This document shows, one piece after another, positions 17,683-26,987 of a DNA stretch of 64,000 bases; within the stretch, counting starts at the first letter, position 1; the number at the start of each line of letters is the position of its first letter. A program made the translations under genes and the position numbers. The stretch is from Flavobacterium sp. N3904 (GTDB lineage Bacteria > Bacteroidota > Bacteroidia > Flavobacteriales > Flavobacteriaceae). The notes beneath the pieces were generated by a model. The model ran no database searches and had not been told where the DNA came from. It saw only the letters and a list, made by a program, of their open reading frames with translations. The DNA lies in NCBI RefSeq assembly GCF_025947305.1, contig NZ_CP110009.1, forward strand, positions 2,769,501 to 2,833,500, written 5' to 3'.

Positions 17683-18648
17683 TTATTTCTTGAAACAATC
17701 TATAATTTGATACGCTACTCTCAAAGCATCCGTTGCTTGCTCTAATGTTACGACAGGAGTTGTGTCGTTGTTGATTGCATCAGCAAATGATTCCAGTTCG
17801 TCAAGTATGGCATTGTTTTGTTCTACATCTGGATTAGAGAAATAGATTTGTTTTTTTACTCCTTCGGCATTTTGCAAAATCATATCAAAATCACCGGGCA
17901 CTTCTGGAGCATCTTTCATTTTTACCACTTCGCATCTTTTTTCAAGAAAATCCACAGAGATGTATGCGTCTTTCTGGAAAAATCTTGATTTACGCATGTT
18001 TTTCATCGAAATTCTGCTGGCAGTCAAATTGGCCACACAACCATTTTCGAATTCAATTCTAGCATTGGCAATATCGGGAGTGTCACTTATTACTGAAACT
18101 CCGCTGGCATTGATGTTCTTAACTTTTGATTTGACAACACTCAAGATAGCATCAATATCATGTATCATTAAATCCAAAACAACAGGCACATCGGTTCCGC
18201 GTGGATTGAATTCTGCCAATCGATGGGTTTCAATAAACATGGGATTTTCGATCATGTTTTTGGTCGCAATGAAAGCAGGGTTAAACCTTTCAACATGACC
18301 AACCTGACCTTTTACATTATATTCTTTGGCTAATGCAATGATTTCTTCGGCTTCTTCAACCGTATTTGAAATGGGTTTTTCGATAAAAACATGTTTGCCT
18401 GATTTAATGGCCACTTTGGCACATTTATAATGGGAAAGCGTTGGGGTGACAATATCAATAACATCAACCGCATGAATTAATGTTGCAATGGTACTGAAAT
18501 GTTTATAACCAAATTCTTTACTTATTTTTTCGGCGTTTTCTTGATTGGGATCATAAAAACCAACTAATTCATACTTTTCAGATTGTTGTAATAAACGCAA
18601 ATGTATTTTACCTAGATGCCCAGCACCTAATACTCCAATTTTCAGCAT
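17683..18648 (-). CDS. Gfo/Idh/MocA family oxidoreductase
   Basis: The 321-residue protein has an N-terminal dinucleotide-binding fold (KIGVLGAGHLGKIHLRLL) and the family motif EKPISNTVEEAEEI, whose lysine is catalytic. A C-terminal alpha/beta domain binds the substrate. Such enzymes oxidise or reduce sugars or sugar nucleotides with NAD(P). The HVERFNPAF motif is seen in members linked to nucleotide-sugar or bacillosamine-type metabolism, but the substrate is not determined. An imperfect AT-rich inverted repeat (about 17620-17665) separates it from the dehydrogenase gene downstream. Confidence 0.9.
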   Translation of the reverse strand: MLKIGVLGAGHLGKIHLRLLQQSEKYELVGFYDPNQENAEKISKEFGYKHFSTIATLIHAVDVIDIVTPTLSHYKCAKVAIKSGKHVFIEKPISNTVEEAEEIIALAKEYNVKGQVGHVERFNPAFIATKNMIENPMFIETHRLAEFNPRGTDVPVVLDLMIHDIDAILSVVKSKVKNINASGVSVISDTPDIANARIEFENGCVANLTASRISMKNMRKSRFFQKDAYISVDFLEKRCEVVKMKDAPEVPGDFDMILQNAEGVKKQIYFSNPDVEQNNAILDELESFADAINNDTTPVVTLEQATDALRVAYQIIDCFKK

Positions 18649-18792
18649 AATAATGAAATTTCTACAAAAATAGTAATTAAATGATTAAATAATTAGGCAT
18701 TAGCAACAATTATTATGTTAATTTAAAAAATAATAATCACCTGTATTTATTGAATTAGTTTTCTATTTTTGCTTTATATAAAACCCAAAATT

Positions 18793-19434
18793 TTGAAAGA
18801 TACCTCCAAGCATCAAGGACTTCGTAATCAGTTAGTAAGTGTCTTACAACAAAAAGGAATTACCGACAAGAACGTTTTGGAAGCCATAAAAAAGATTCCG
18901 CGTCACTTATTTTTAAATTCCAGCTTTGAAGATTACGCTTATCAGGATAAGGCTTTTCCTATTGCAGCGGGTCAAACTATTTCCCAGCCTTATACGGTTG
19001 CTTTTCAAACTCAGTTGTTGGAAATAAAAAAAGGGCACAAAGTTTTAGAAATTGGTACAGGTTCGGGTTATCAGACGGCAGTTTTGTGTTTGGTAGGCGC
19101 ACAAGTGTTTAGTATCGAAAGGCAAAATGAATTGTTCAAGCAAACATCTGCTTTATTACCAAAACTTGGAATTCGACCTAAGCACCTTTCTTTTGGGGAC
19201 GGTTATAAAGGGCTACCCCAACACGCACCCTTTGACAGTATCATTGTTACTGCCGGTGCGCCTGTAATTCCGCAACCTCTTATGGCACAACTCAAAATAG
19301 GCGGAAGGCTTGTAATTCCTCTTGGAGAAGATATTCAGATTATGACATTATTGATTCGTAAAAACGAAACTCAATTTGAAAAACATGAATTTGGGGAGTT
19401 TCGATTTGTTCCTTTATTAGAAGATAAAAATTAA
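18793..19434 (+). CDS. pcm: Protein-L-isoaspartate O-methyltransferase
   Basis: Pcm methylates L-isoaspartyl residues in damaged proteins using S-adenosylmethionine, starting their repair. The motif I SAM site VLEIGTGSGYQTAVL, the post-I acidic SIERQNELF and the DGYKGLPQHAPFDSIIVTAGAP block are all clear, as is the early FAIAAGQTISQPY-like segment. The open frame extends upstream to a TTG at 18769, but TATTTTTG at 18764-18771 looks like a -7 promoter element, so translation must begin later. I chose the TTG at 18793, giving 213 residues beginning KDTSKHQGLRNQL. The start is uncertain because no ATG is available. Confidence 0.88.
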   Translation: MKDTSKHQGLRNQLVSVLQQKGITDKNVLEAIKKIPRHLFLNSSFEDYAYQDKAFPIAAGQTISQPYTVAFQTQLLEIKKGHKVLEIGTGSGYQTAVLCLVGAQVFSIERQNELFKQTSALLPKLGIRPKHLSFGDGYKGLPQHAPFDSIIVTAGAPVIPQPLMAQLKIGGRLVIPLGEDIQIMTLLIRKNETQFEKHEFGEFRFVPLLEDKN

Positions 19435-19485
19435 AATATCATTTATTAGCCAACCATTAATTTACTATTAAACCAACCAAAATTT

Positions 19486-22400
19486 ATGAAAAAAACTACT
19501 ATTTTGTTTTTATTGTTGTTTACAAATTTTATTTATTCTCAAGTAGATTATACGAATGTCCTGAATTTATTGATTAATAACAAGCGGGAAGAAGCCAGAA
19601 TTCTATTTGATAAACAATTTGGTAAAAGCAAAACCACAAATATCGACTTGTTATTTTTGGATGCATTTATAGATGAGGAATCTGGAAAACTAAGTTTTGA
19701 CGAAACACTGATTAAAAACTTAGAAAAACTCCCGAATTCTCAATATTATATTGCCCCATTTATCAATAGGGATATTGTACTAAGTGATATTTCTACCGAT
19801 GCTTGCAATGATTTTACCTATAAAAAAATTGACTATCTGTCTTCGTCACCAAAGTTTAAAGATTTGCCAATTATTAAATACAGAAAAGCAGTATTTGAGC
19901 GCAAAAGAATGCAATTTGAAGAAGCCAAAAAATCATTTGCAGCAATGGAAACAATAAATGATTGGCAATTTTGCGGTGTCTTTGAAAACTTAAATGGAAG
20001 CGGTTTAGACATAGAATATGAGCCTGAACTTTATGCCAAAAATGATAAATTATTTGATGCCAACAGTAATGGAAGAATTGGCTGGTATAATCCAAAAAAT
20101 GTAGAAGATGATGCGTATCAGTTTTTTATCAATGAAAGCGAATATGGTAACGGTATTATATATGCTCAAACCTTCATAGATTCGCCAGAAAAGAAAAGTT
20201 TTTTATTGAATTTTGGTGCGAGCCAAGGATTGAAAATATTTTTGAACGATAAAGAAATCTATTATAACCAGGATATAAAAAAGACCAATCTTGATGCCTA
20301 TACTTTAAAAATTGATTTAGAAAAAGGAATCAACAGATTGCTTTTTAAATTATCAACATCTGGTGGTAGTGATTATTTCTCGGCACAGGTTAAAAATCTT
20401 GATGCTACTTTCCCAATTGATTTGAAATACTATAAAACATTTCAACCCTATACCGTTTCAAAAACGGAAAGTATTCAAGCAGAAATTTTGAAATTGGATT
20501 ATGAGCAGTATTTTGATGATTTGGTAAAAAAATATCCCGACAATTTATTGTGCAAATTATTTCAGTTTACAGCTTATGAATCAAACAATAAAACGATTAA
20601 TGCCTATGAAGCTATCGAAGGGCTGGATAATAAATATCCAAACAGTTCTTTTATAGCAAGTTATTTTTTAAGGTATTATGATTTAGTAGGAGACGAGGAG
20701 CAAAAGAAGCAGGAGATTATAAAAAATATAGAGAAAAATGATATTAATTATTATTATGCTACTTTTTCAAAAATATTAGATGGCAAATGGCTTGAAAATT
20801 CTTCTATTGCTGACTTGGAAGTGTATAGAGATCGTTCTAAAAAATACAAACAACGTTTCTGTGAGTTAATGTTTGACTTTATGATCGCTTCTAAAAAAGA
20901 AGATGTTGCAGAAATGTTTAAATTATTGGATGATATTGATAAAGATACTTTTGGAAATGAGAAGTTTAAAATAGCTTCTGCTAATTTGTATTTTAAACTT
21001 AAAAATGATAAAGCAAAAACCATTTCGCTTTTGGAAGATATCTCCAAAGATAAAATAATAAATGAAGTCGATAATTTATTGATTAATTATTATAACGAAT
21101 TGAATGACAAAGCTGCAGTCGAAAAAATCGTCAAAAGAAGAATTAAAGAGTATGCCTATATAAATGTTTTTAGAGATGATTATATTAGAATTTTGGCAAA
21201 TGAAAATCAATACGAGCAGGCATTAGCAGTGGTTGATGAGAATTTAAGTAATTTTCCTTATTCCTTTACAAATATGGAAAAAAAGGCAGCTATTTATAAT
21301 TTAATGAAGAACAATAAAGAAGCAGAAAAATACATTCGTCAATCATTAACTTATAATTCTGGAAATGGAAAACTGAGAAAGCAATTGTATGACATTTCGA
21401 AAACACCGGATGAAATTGATGAAATTGCAACAAAGGATATATACAAATTAATTAAATCAAGAAGAAATTCAAAATTAAAAGGCGATTATGGAGTAGTACT
21501 TTTATTGGATGAATATTTGGTAAACGTTTTTCCAGAAGGCGGAAGAAAATCAAGGATTTCGTATATATACGAAATTACATCTGAGAGCGGTATTGAAAAA
21601 ATGAAAGAATATTCTATAAATTTAGATAGAAATACAATTTTAAAATCTGAAATCATAAAAATCGATGGTACAATTGTTCCAGCCGAAGTGGGAGATGATG
21701 TATTAGTGTTTGCTAATTTAAAAGTTGGTGATGTTATCTATATGGAATATGAACGCATTGAAAATGGAACTGGGCGTTTCTATAAGGATTTTAACCTATC
21801 TTGTTATTTTGATAGTGATTATCCATCGACTGAAGCTATTTTTGGGCTGGTAAGTCCAGTTGATTGTCAATACGTAACCAGTTTTAGTAACGGAAATGTT
21901 GTTCCGGAAACGCGAAAAATAAATGGTAAGAATTGCAGTATTTGGAAAAGAAGTACCATCCCAGCTTTGGCGTTAAAAGAAGATTATGCTCCAACACCAG
22001 GCGATTTGACCAATGCAATTGAGGTTGGAACCATAAAATCTTGGGCCGATATTGCAAACTGGTATTCAGATTTGGTAAAGAAAAATTTAAAATTAGATAA
22101 AATTACTAAAGATACCTTTAATTCTATTTTTCCAAAAGGTGTTGCTGGGCTAAGCGATGAAGAAAAAGCAAAAAAGATTTATACTTATATAGAACAAAAC
22201 ATAACTTATAGTTCGTTAGATTTTAGACAAAGTGGTTATGTGCCCCAAAAACCATCCAAAACAATATCAACAAAATTGGGTGATTGTAAAGATGTATCAA
22301 CCTTATTTGTTGCTTTATCAGAATATGCAGGTTTAAAATCTAATTTAGTGCTAGTTTCAACAAATGATAATGGTTTTAATTCAATGCGATTGCCTTCATT

Positions 22401-23238
22401 AGATTTTAACCATTGCATCGTGCAAACGAGAATAGACAATAAGCTCGTTTTTTTAGAACTTACGGATAAGTATTTGCCATACCGCATGCTTCCGACTTCT
22501 TTGTATAAGGCAAATGCATTAGTCATTTCATTCGATAAAAAAGAAAATGAAGCAAACAAATTAATAAACATCCCTTTTGATGATGCAATTCAAAATATTT
22601 TGAAAACCACTTCTGTTGTTACGTTAGACGATAAATCAAAAATATTTGTCAATACACATACTATTGAGGGAGCTACCAAATCGTATTATAATGAATTATT
22701 TTCAGACGCCACCACTGCCGATGTAAGAGAAAAAGAAATTGAAAAAGGATACAACAAACAATTGCAAAAAGTGATTAGTTTGCAATCGGTTAAACTTCTG
22801 TCAAACGAAATATTTGATAAAGGACTTATTTATGAAACTACATTTTCTATAAATGAGAATTTGCAAAAAGTAGGTGGACTCAAAATCACCGATATACCAT
22901 TTATTGATAAAGTTTATACCAGAGATATTATTTCAACAGAAAACCGAAAATTTGACATCAACTATTTTGATTATGAGGCCAATAATAGATATGAATCAGA
23001 AGTTATTTTAAATATCCCTGAAGATAAAAAGTTTTCAGAAATACCGGAGAGTAAGACTTTTTTATTTAAGAGTCAGAGTTATACTTTAAATTTTGAACTT
23101 ATAAAAAATAATTCTTTGAAGATAAAAAGAGATGTAACCATTCCGTGGGATAATATAGCTCCAAAGGATTATTTAGAATATAAGAAATTTGTAGAAGAAG
23201 TAATTGCTGCTGAGGAACAAATTATAGGTTTTAAATAA
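19486..23238 (+). CDS. Large DUF3857/transglutaminase-like exported protein
   Basis: The 1250-residue protein has a signal peptide (TILFLLLFTNFIYSQ) and is probably periplasmic. The first half (about 30-640) is TPR-like, with helical repeats such as YDLVGDEEQKKQEIIKNIEK. A DUF3857 domain follows (about 660-850: EYLVNVFPEGGRKSRISYIYEI). Next is a transglutaminase-like fold with the catalytic-cysteine segment KLGDCKDVSTLFVALSEYAG, then a DUF3858-like C-terminus. Whether it cross-links or cleaves anything is unknown; many such domains act as proteases or are inactive. A strong terminator follows. No operon partner is evident. Confidence 0.85.
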   Translation: MKKTTILFLLLFTNFIYSQVDYTNVLNLLINNKREEARILFDKQFGKSKTTNIDLLFLDAFIDEESGKLSFDETLIKNLEKLPNSQYYIAPFINRDIVLSDISTDACNDFTYKKIDYLSSSPKFKDLPIIKYRKAVFERKRMQFEEAKKSFAAMETINDWQFCGVFENLNGSGLDIEYEPELYAKNDKLFDANSNGRIGWYNPKNVEDDAYQFFINESEYGNGIIYAQTFIDSPEKKSFLLNFGASQGLKIFLNDKEIYYNQDIKKTNLDAYTLKIDLEKGINRLLFKLSTSGGSDYFSAQVKNLDATFPIDLKYYKTFQPYTVSKTESIQAEILKLDYEQYFDDLVKKYPDNLLCKLFQFTAYESNNKTINAYEAIEGLDNKYPNSSFIASYFLRYYDLVGDEEQKKQEIIKNIEKNDINYYYATFSKILDGKWLENSSIADLEVYRDRSKKYKQRFCELMFDFMIASKKEDVAEMFKLLDDIDKDTFGNEKFKIASANLYFKLKNDKAKTISLLEDISKDKIINEVDNLLINYYNELNDKAAVEKIVKRRIKEYAYINVFRDDYIRILANENQYEQALAVVDENLSNFPYSFTNMEKKAAIYNLMKNNKEAEKYIRQSLTYNSGNGKLRKQLYDISKTPDEIDEIATKDIYKLIKSRRNSKLKGDYGVVLLLDEYLVNVFPEGGRKSRISYIYEITSESGIEKMKEYSINLDRNTILKSEIIKIDGTIVPAEVGDDVLVFANLKVGDVIYMEYERIENGTGRFYKDFNLSCYFDSDYPSTEAIFGLVSPVDCQYVTSFSNGNVVPETRKINGKNCSIWKRSTIPALALKEDYAPTPGDLTNAIEVGTIKSWADIANWYSDLVKKNLKLDKITKDTFNSIFPKGVAGLSDEEKAKKIYTYIEQNITYSSLDFRQSGYVPQKPSKTISTKLGDCKDVSTLFVALSEYAGLKSNLVLVSTNDNGFNSMRLPSLDFNHCIVQTRIDNKLVFLELTDKYLPYRMLPTSLYKANALVISFDKKENEANKLINIPFDDAIQNILKTTSVVTLDDKSKIFVNTHTIEGATKSYYNELFSDATTADVREKEIEKGYNKQLQKVISLQSVKLLSNEIFDKGLIYETTFSINENLQKVGGLKITDIPFIDKVYTRDIISTENRKFDINYFDYEANNRYESEVILNIPEDKKFSEIPESKTFLFKSQSYTLNFELIKNNSLKIKRDVTIPWDNIAPKDYLEYKKFVEEVIAAEEQIIGFK

Positions 23239-23262
23239 TTTTTTTACATTTTACATTTTTTT

Positions 23263-23302
23263 AGAAACCATTCATTTTTCGAATGGTTTCTTTTTTTTTT
23301 TT
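23263..23302 (+). terminator. Intrinsic terminator after the DUF3857 gene
   Basis: AGAAACCATTC (23263-23273) and GAATGGTTTCT (23281-23291) form a perfect stem with a 7-nt loop, followed by a run of T residues. Confidence 0.9.
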
Positions 23303-23525
23303 TTATATCAGTCAGATTCATAGTAAGTTAAAAAAAAATACAACTATAAACCAGAGGATTTATTTCAGGATTTTTTTTCACAATCTATATCGATTTCGTT
23401 AATATTTGCAAAACTGATTTATATCATATTTTTAGCAAATAAGACGTTTTATATTTGTTTTGTCAAGCTTTAGTTAGTAAAACACTTGAAATACACTGAA
23501 TTCTTTAATAATTTTAAAAAAAGGT

Positions 23526-24164
23526 ATGAGCGAAGAAAAGGAAGTTACCAAAAGGCCAATCCCAATAGATAAAGAGGTGTCTTGGGATAAAACGCAAACC
23601 ATTATGAGTAAAACGGATTTGTATGGTACTATCGAATATGCAAATGAAGTTTTTGTAGACGTTTGTGGTTATGAAGATTACGAGCTAATGGCTCAGCCTC
23701 ATAATATTATCAGACATCCTGATATGCCAAAGATTGTATTCAAGGTGCTTTGGGAAAACATTCAAAAAGGAAATCAATTTCATGGAATTGTAAAGAACTT
23801 AGCCAAATCGGGTAGATATTACTGGGTAATTACCAATTTTGAATATTCAAGAGATGAAAATGGGAATATCGTAAATTATATCGCCAGAAGAAAAGCTGTT
23901 CCGCAGGATGTAATTACAAAGCACATTGAACCTTTGTATAAAAAACTTTTGCAGATTGAACAAGTTAGCGGAATTGGGGCGAGCGAAAAATATTTGATAG
24001 GCTTTTTAGAAGAACAAGGACTTAGTTATGTTGATTTAATTACAAAACTAATGGTCGAAAATGAAAAAGAGCAACAATTGCAAAGAGCTCCTCAAGAAGT
24101 AGTTCCAGTAGAAATTGAAGAAACAGAAAGCAGAGGCTTCTTTAGTAGATTTTTTGGGAGATAG
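23526..24164 (+). CDS. PAS-domain protein, Aer-like
   Basis: The 212-residue protein has one PAS domain (about 25-125) very similar to the sensor of the aerotaxis receptor Aer: TIMSKTDLYGTIEYANEVFVDVCGY, then HNIIRHPDMPKIVFKVLW and WVITNFEYSRDENGN. No membrane segment, kinase or methyl-accepting domain follows. The C-terminus is a charged helix ending in RGFFSRFFGR. It could bind flavin or heme to sense oxygen or redox state, but its output partner is not visible here. TATATTTG at 23450-23457 may be a -7 element. Confidence 0.85.
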   Translation: MSEEKEVTKRPIPIDKEVSWDKTQTIMSKTDLYGTIEYANEVFVDVCGYEDYELMAQPHNIIRHPDMPKIVFKVLWENIQKGNQFHGIVKNLAKSGRYYWVITNFEYSRDENGNIVNYIARRKAVPQDVITKHIEPLYKKLLQIEQVSGIGASEKYLIGFLEEQGLSYVDLITKLMVENEKEQQLQRAPQEVVPVEIEETESRGFFSRFFGR

Positions 24165-24183
24165 ATTTAATTTTTATATATTA

Positions 24184-24223
24184 AAAAAAAGGCAAAACTA
24201 TAATTTTAGTTTTGCCTTTTTTT
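24184..24223. terminator. Bidirectional terminator
   Basis: AAAGGCAAAACTA pairs with TAGTTTTGCCTTT between the convergent PAS and lipoprotein genes, with A and T runs on the two sides. Confidence 0.85.
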
Positions 24224-24242
24224 ATATTTTGAGTTTGAACTT

Positions 24243-24911
24243 TTATTTAGACTTTGGAGCCATATAGCCGTCTTTTCTCATTTCATTTACACAAGCTTGC
24301 ATGATTTCGTCAACAGTAGTATCAGTGTCAGATACATCTAGAGATTTTGTTGTTGCACTCCATACCAATTTGTTGTTTTTCAAATCAAAAATATTGGTTT
24401 CAACATAGTAATAGGTGTTTTCTTGGTAATATCCAGGTGAATAATAAGCTGGAGCATAAGCACCATACCAACCACCAAAACCAGCACCATAACCCATTCC
24501 GTAACCACCAGCATATCCATATCCCATACCAGGATACCCCATTCCACCATAATAACCGGCTGTTCCAGGAACATATTGAGTTTGAGTATCGGCTCTTATA
24601 AAACGCATTGTAATTACACCGTCAAAACCTTCAGTTTGAAGAATACTTAATTTTTGTTCTTGTGTAAGGTCAAGATTTTGTTGATTCAAATAATTATAAG
24701 ATGCATTTAAAATCGCAGGATTAATAGATGCGATTCTGTTTTCGGTAGATCTTCTAGTACTTTCATCTTTTACCAGTGCTACAACTAACACTTTCTTGAA
24801 ATTTTCAGTAGCAAGAGTTGCATTTGGATCTCTCCAACTTGATACTATAGAAGTGTTACTTCCACAACTTGTAAGACATACACATACAAGTGCAATAAAT
24901 AGTTTTTTCAT
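24243..24911 (-). CDS. Lipoprotein with Gly/Tyr-rich central segment, DUF4136-like
   Basis: The 222-residue protein starts with a lipoprotein signal (LVCVCLTSCGSNTS; lipid at Cys16). The mature start SIVSSWRDPNA and the C-terminal YYYVETNIFDLKNNKLVW block resemble DUF4136-type envelope lipoproteins of unknown function. Between them, at about 115-160, lies a low-complexity stretch of repeated GYG, GMGY and YYSPGYY units, unlike the rest of the protein. It may be a flexible surface segment. DUF4136 membership is my reading and was not tested. It ends at a bidirectional terminator shared with the PAS gene. Confidence 0.7.
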   Translation of the reverse strand: MKKLFIALVCVCLTSCGSNTSIVSSWRDPNATLATENFKKVLVVALVKDESTRRSTENRIASINPAILNASYNYLNQQNLDLTQEQKLSILQTEGFDGVITMRFIRADTQTQYVPGTAGYYGGMGYPGMGYGYAGGYGMGYGAGFGGWYGAYAPAYYSPGYYQENTYYYVETNIFDLKNNKLVWSATTKSLDVSDTDTTVDEIMQACVNEMRKDGYMAPKSK

Positions 24912-24998
24912 AATATTTTGTTTTTGTTTTAATGTAGTAAAAGTAATTATAATTTGATTAAACCCTAAATTATAAGATTAAATTTTGTATCAAAAGTG

Positions 24999-25451
24999 TT
25001 AAAAAGCCTTTTTTATTCTATCCAAATCCCGTTTGGTATCCTGTTCTTTCAACGATTCCCTTTTATCATAGGTCTTTTTACCTTTACAAAGTCCAATTTG
25101 TAGTTTGGCCAATCCTTTTTCGTTGGTAAATAATTTTAGGGGGACAATAGTTAGCCCTTTGGCTTGAACACTTCGCAACAAACCTTTCAATTCTCTCTTA
25201 TTCAAAAGTAATTTGCGTTCGCTTCTCGCTTTGTGGTTGAATTGATTTCCAAAAGTATATTCTTCAATATAAGTATTGATGGCAAAAAGTTCGTTACCGC
25301 TAAATTCACAAAAACTTTCAGTAATATTTGCCTTTCCCAATCGAATGGATTTAATTTCGGTTCCAGCCAAAACGATTCCCGCCGTAAAGGTTTCAATTAT
25401 TTCGTAATCAAATCGAGCTCTTTTATTGAGTATGTTAACAATTTTTTGCAT
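24999..25451 (-). CDS. smpB: SsrA-binding protein SmpB
   Basis: SmpB binds tmRNA and delivers it to stalled ribosomes for trans-translation. At 150 residues the protein has the family length. The N-terminal NKRARFDYEIIETFTAGIVLAGTEIKS, the central FNHKARSERKLLLNK and the C-terminal tail GKKTYDKRESLKEQD are characteristic. It is transcribed away from a VF530-family gene from what looks like a divergent promoter. The -7 box is only about 7 nt from the ATG, implying a very short leader. Confidence 0.97.
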   Translation of the reverse strand: MQKIVNILNKRARFDYEIIETFTAGIVLAGTEIKSIRLGKANITESFCEFSGNELFAINTYIEEYTFGNQFNHKARSERKLLLNKRELKGLLRSVQAKGLTIVPLKLFTNEKGLAKLQIGLCKGKKTYDKRESLKEQDTKRDLDRIKKAF

Positions 25452-25458
25452 AGTTGGG

Positions 25459-25517
25459 CAAATTTAGGAACAAATTAATGAAAGACCAATTGTTTTTAGG
25501 AAAATACCATAAATTTG
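25459..25517. promoter_or_regulatory. Divergent promoter pair between smpB and the VF530 gene
   Basis: On the minus strand TAAATTTG (25466-25459) lies 20 nt from TTG (25489-25487). On the plus strand TTG (25490-25492) lies 17 nt from TAAATTTG (25510-25517). The two -33 elements touch within the palindrome CAATTG. Both -7 boxes lie within 8 nt of their start codons, so both messages would be nearly leaderless. Confidence 0.6.
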
Positions 25518-25521
25518 CAAA

Positions 25522-25743
25522 ATGGAAAAGCAACAATCAAAAGACCCGCTTCACGGCATTACACTTCAAAAAATAGTGGAAACATTAGTTGAATATTATG
25601 GGTTTGATACTTTGGGTGAACTCATTAAAATTAAATGTTTCAATGATAATCCAAGTATAAAATCGAGTCTTACTTTTTTGCGTAAGACCGATTGGGCAAG
25701 AAAAGAAGTGGAAGAGTTATTTAAAAGTTTAAAAAACAAATAG
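25522..25743 (+). CDS. VF530 family (DUF2132) DNA-binding-like protein
   Basis: This 73-residue protein matches the VF530 family throughout: [21 protein letters not shown], then INCF-like [24 protein letters not shown] and a C-terminal EVEELF helix. Family members form a small helical domain, and DNA binding has been proposed from structure. No biological role is established. The gene is divergent from smpB and convergent with a DUF3575 gene whose stop codon lies 3 nt away, with no room for a terminator between. Confidence 0.9.
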   Translation: MEKQQSKDPLHGITLQKIVETLVEYYGFDTLGELIKIKCFNDNPSIKSSLTFLRKTDWARKEVEELFKSLKNK

Positions 25744-25746
25744 TTG

Positions 25747-26295
25747 TTATAATTTATATGATAACATTATACCACCTCTGTAAGGCAGCCATTCTCCGCT
25801 TTTGTTAAGATGTACAGCTTTTTCATATCTGTCGCCTGAACTGATATAATAGCCTTTATAAAAACCTTGATGCCAGCCCCCGCCTACAAAAAAATCAAGC
25901 ATAAAGTGATTGCTTATTTTTTTTTCATATCCAATTGTAGCTCCAAAAAAATAGCCAAAGCCCTTTTCATATTTATCAGTATTTAAATAATTCCATTTTT
26001 GAAAATTATAGATAGTCATCCCAGTATTAGCCCCAGCATAAAAGCCACTGTATTTTTCTTTAAAATGATAGCGATATTCAGATGTAAAAGTGTAAAATTC
26101 TTTTGGTACTCCATTGACTGATTTCCAAAATGAGGCAACTACATCAAATTGGAAAGTTGATTTTTTACCTATACTTGTTTCAATTCCAAAATTTGGGACT
26201 AAAATAAATGCAGAAACGATATTTGTTTTAATATAAGTTTGGCTTTGAATCTGTATAGAAAGCATTATTAAAATGACAAAAATTAAGTTTTTCAT
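25747..26295 (-). CDS. DUF3575-like outer membrane protein
   Basis: The 182-residue protein has a signal peptide (LIFVILIMLSIQIQSQ) and alternating strands rich in aromatic residues. Examples are FQFDVVASFWKSV, YRYHFKEKYSGFYAGA and GFGYFFGATIGYEKKI. It ends RGGIMLSYKL, with a hydrophobic C-terminal residue typical of beta-barrels. VPNFGIETSIGKKSTFQFD resembles the DUF3575 family. It is predicted to sit in the outer membrane; the function is unknown. No partner gene is evident. Confidence 0.75.
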   Translation of the reverse strand: MKNLIFVILIMLSIQIQSQTYIKTNIVSAFILVPNFGIETSIGKKSTFQFDVVASFWKSVNGVPKEFYTFTSEYRYHFKEKYSGFYAGANTGMTIYNFQKWNYLNTDKYEKGFGYFFGATIGYEKKISNHFMLDFFVGGGWHQGFYKGYYISSGDRYEKAVHLNKSGEWLPYRGGIMLSYKL

Positions 26296-26435
26296 ATTAT
26301 TATAGTAATGGATTTTTTTATACTGGTTTTTTAAAAAAATAAGTTAATAAATTATCAATGAATTTGTTTTTTTTGAGTTTACTATATTTATTAGACTTCG
26401 TTTAACTAAGTATAGTTGGATAAATACATTAATCT

Positions 26436-26987
26436 TTATTTATTCAAAATAGAATAGATCATAGAGTCCAGAAAACGACCTTCGTAGAATTCATTTTCAA
26501 TCAAATGTGCCTCTTTTACAAAACCATTTTTCAATAAAACCTTTTCTGAACCCTTATTTTCAGGATCCAAAATAGCTTCTATAGAATGCAGTTGCATTTC
26601 TTTAAAGCCATATTCTACAACCTTTTGTAAAGCTTCCGATATAATTCCTTTTCCATTGTATTCCGGAAATAGCATATAACCCACTTCAGCTCTATAGTGT
26701 TCGGCTTTCATTCGGTAATACCCAATAATACCCAAAAGTTTTCCGGGTTGGTCATGAAAGTATATTCCCCAATTGATACCAATGCCATTTTCTATTTTGT
26801 CGTCAAACATAGCAATAAGTTCTAAGGCCTCTTCTTTGTTTTTAAGATAAGGTCTCGGAATGTATTTCATAACTTCATCATTCGAACGCAAAGCCAGAAT
26901 AGCATCGGCATGATTGGTATTGACTTGTCTTAATGATAAACGTTCTGTTTTAAGATTAGGAAAAGGGTTAAAGTTGATGTGTAACAT
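26436..26987 (-). CDS. GNAT family N-acetyltransferase (RimJ/RimL-like)
   Basis: The 183-residue protein opens with LKTERLSLRQVNTNHADAILAL, the usual RimJ/RimL-type start. It contains the acetyl-CoA-binding region EVGYMLFPEYNGKGIISEALQKV and ENKGSEKVLLKNGF. It probably acetylates an amino group of a protein, peptide or small molecule; the substrate cannot be predicted. Its start codon overlaps the stop of the upstream alpha/beta hydrolase gene by one base (TAATG), so the two are translationally coupled. Confidence 0.9.
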   Translation of the reverse strand: MLHINFNPFPNLKTERLSLRQVNTNHADAILALRSNDEVMKYIPRPYLKNKEEALELIAMFDDKIENGIGINWGIYFHDQPGKLLGIIGYYRMKAEHYRAEVGYMLFPEYNGKGIISEALQKVVEYGFKEMQLHSIEAILDPENKGSEKVLLKNGFVKEAHLIENEFYEGRFLDSMIYSILNK

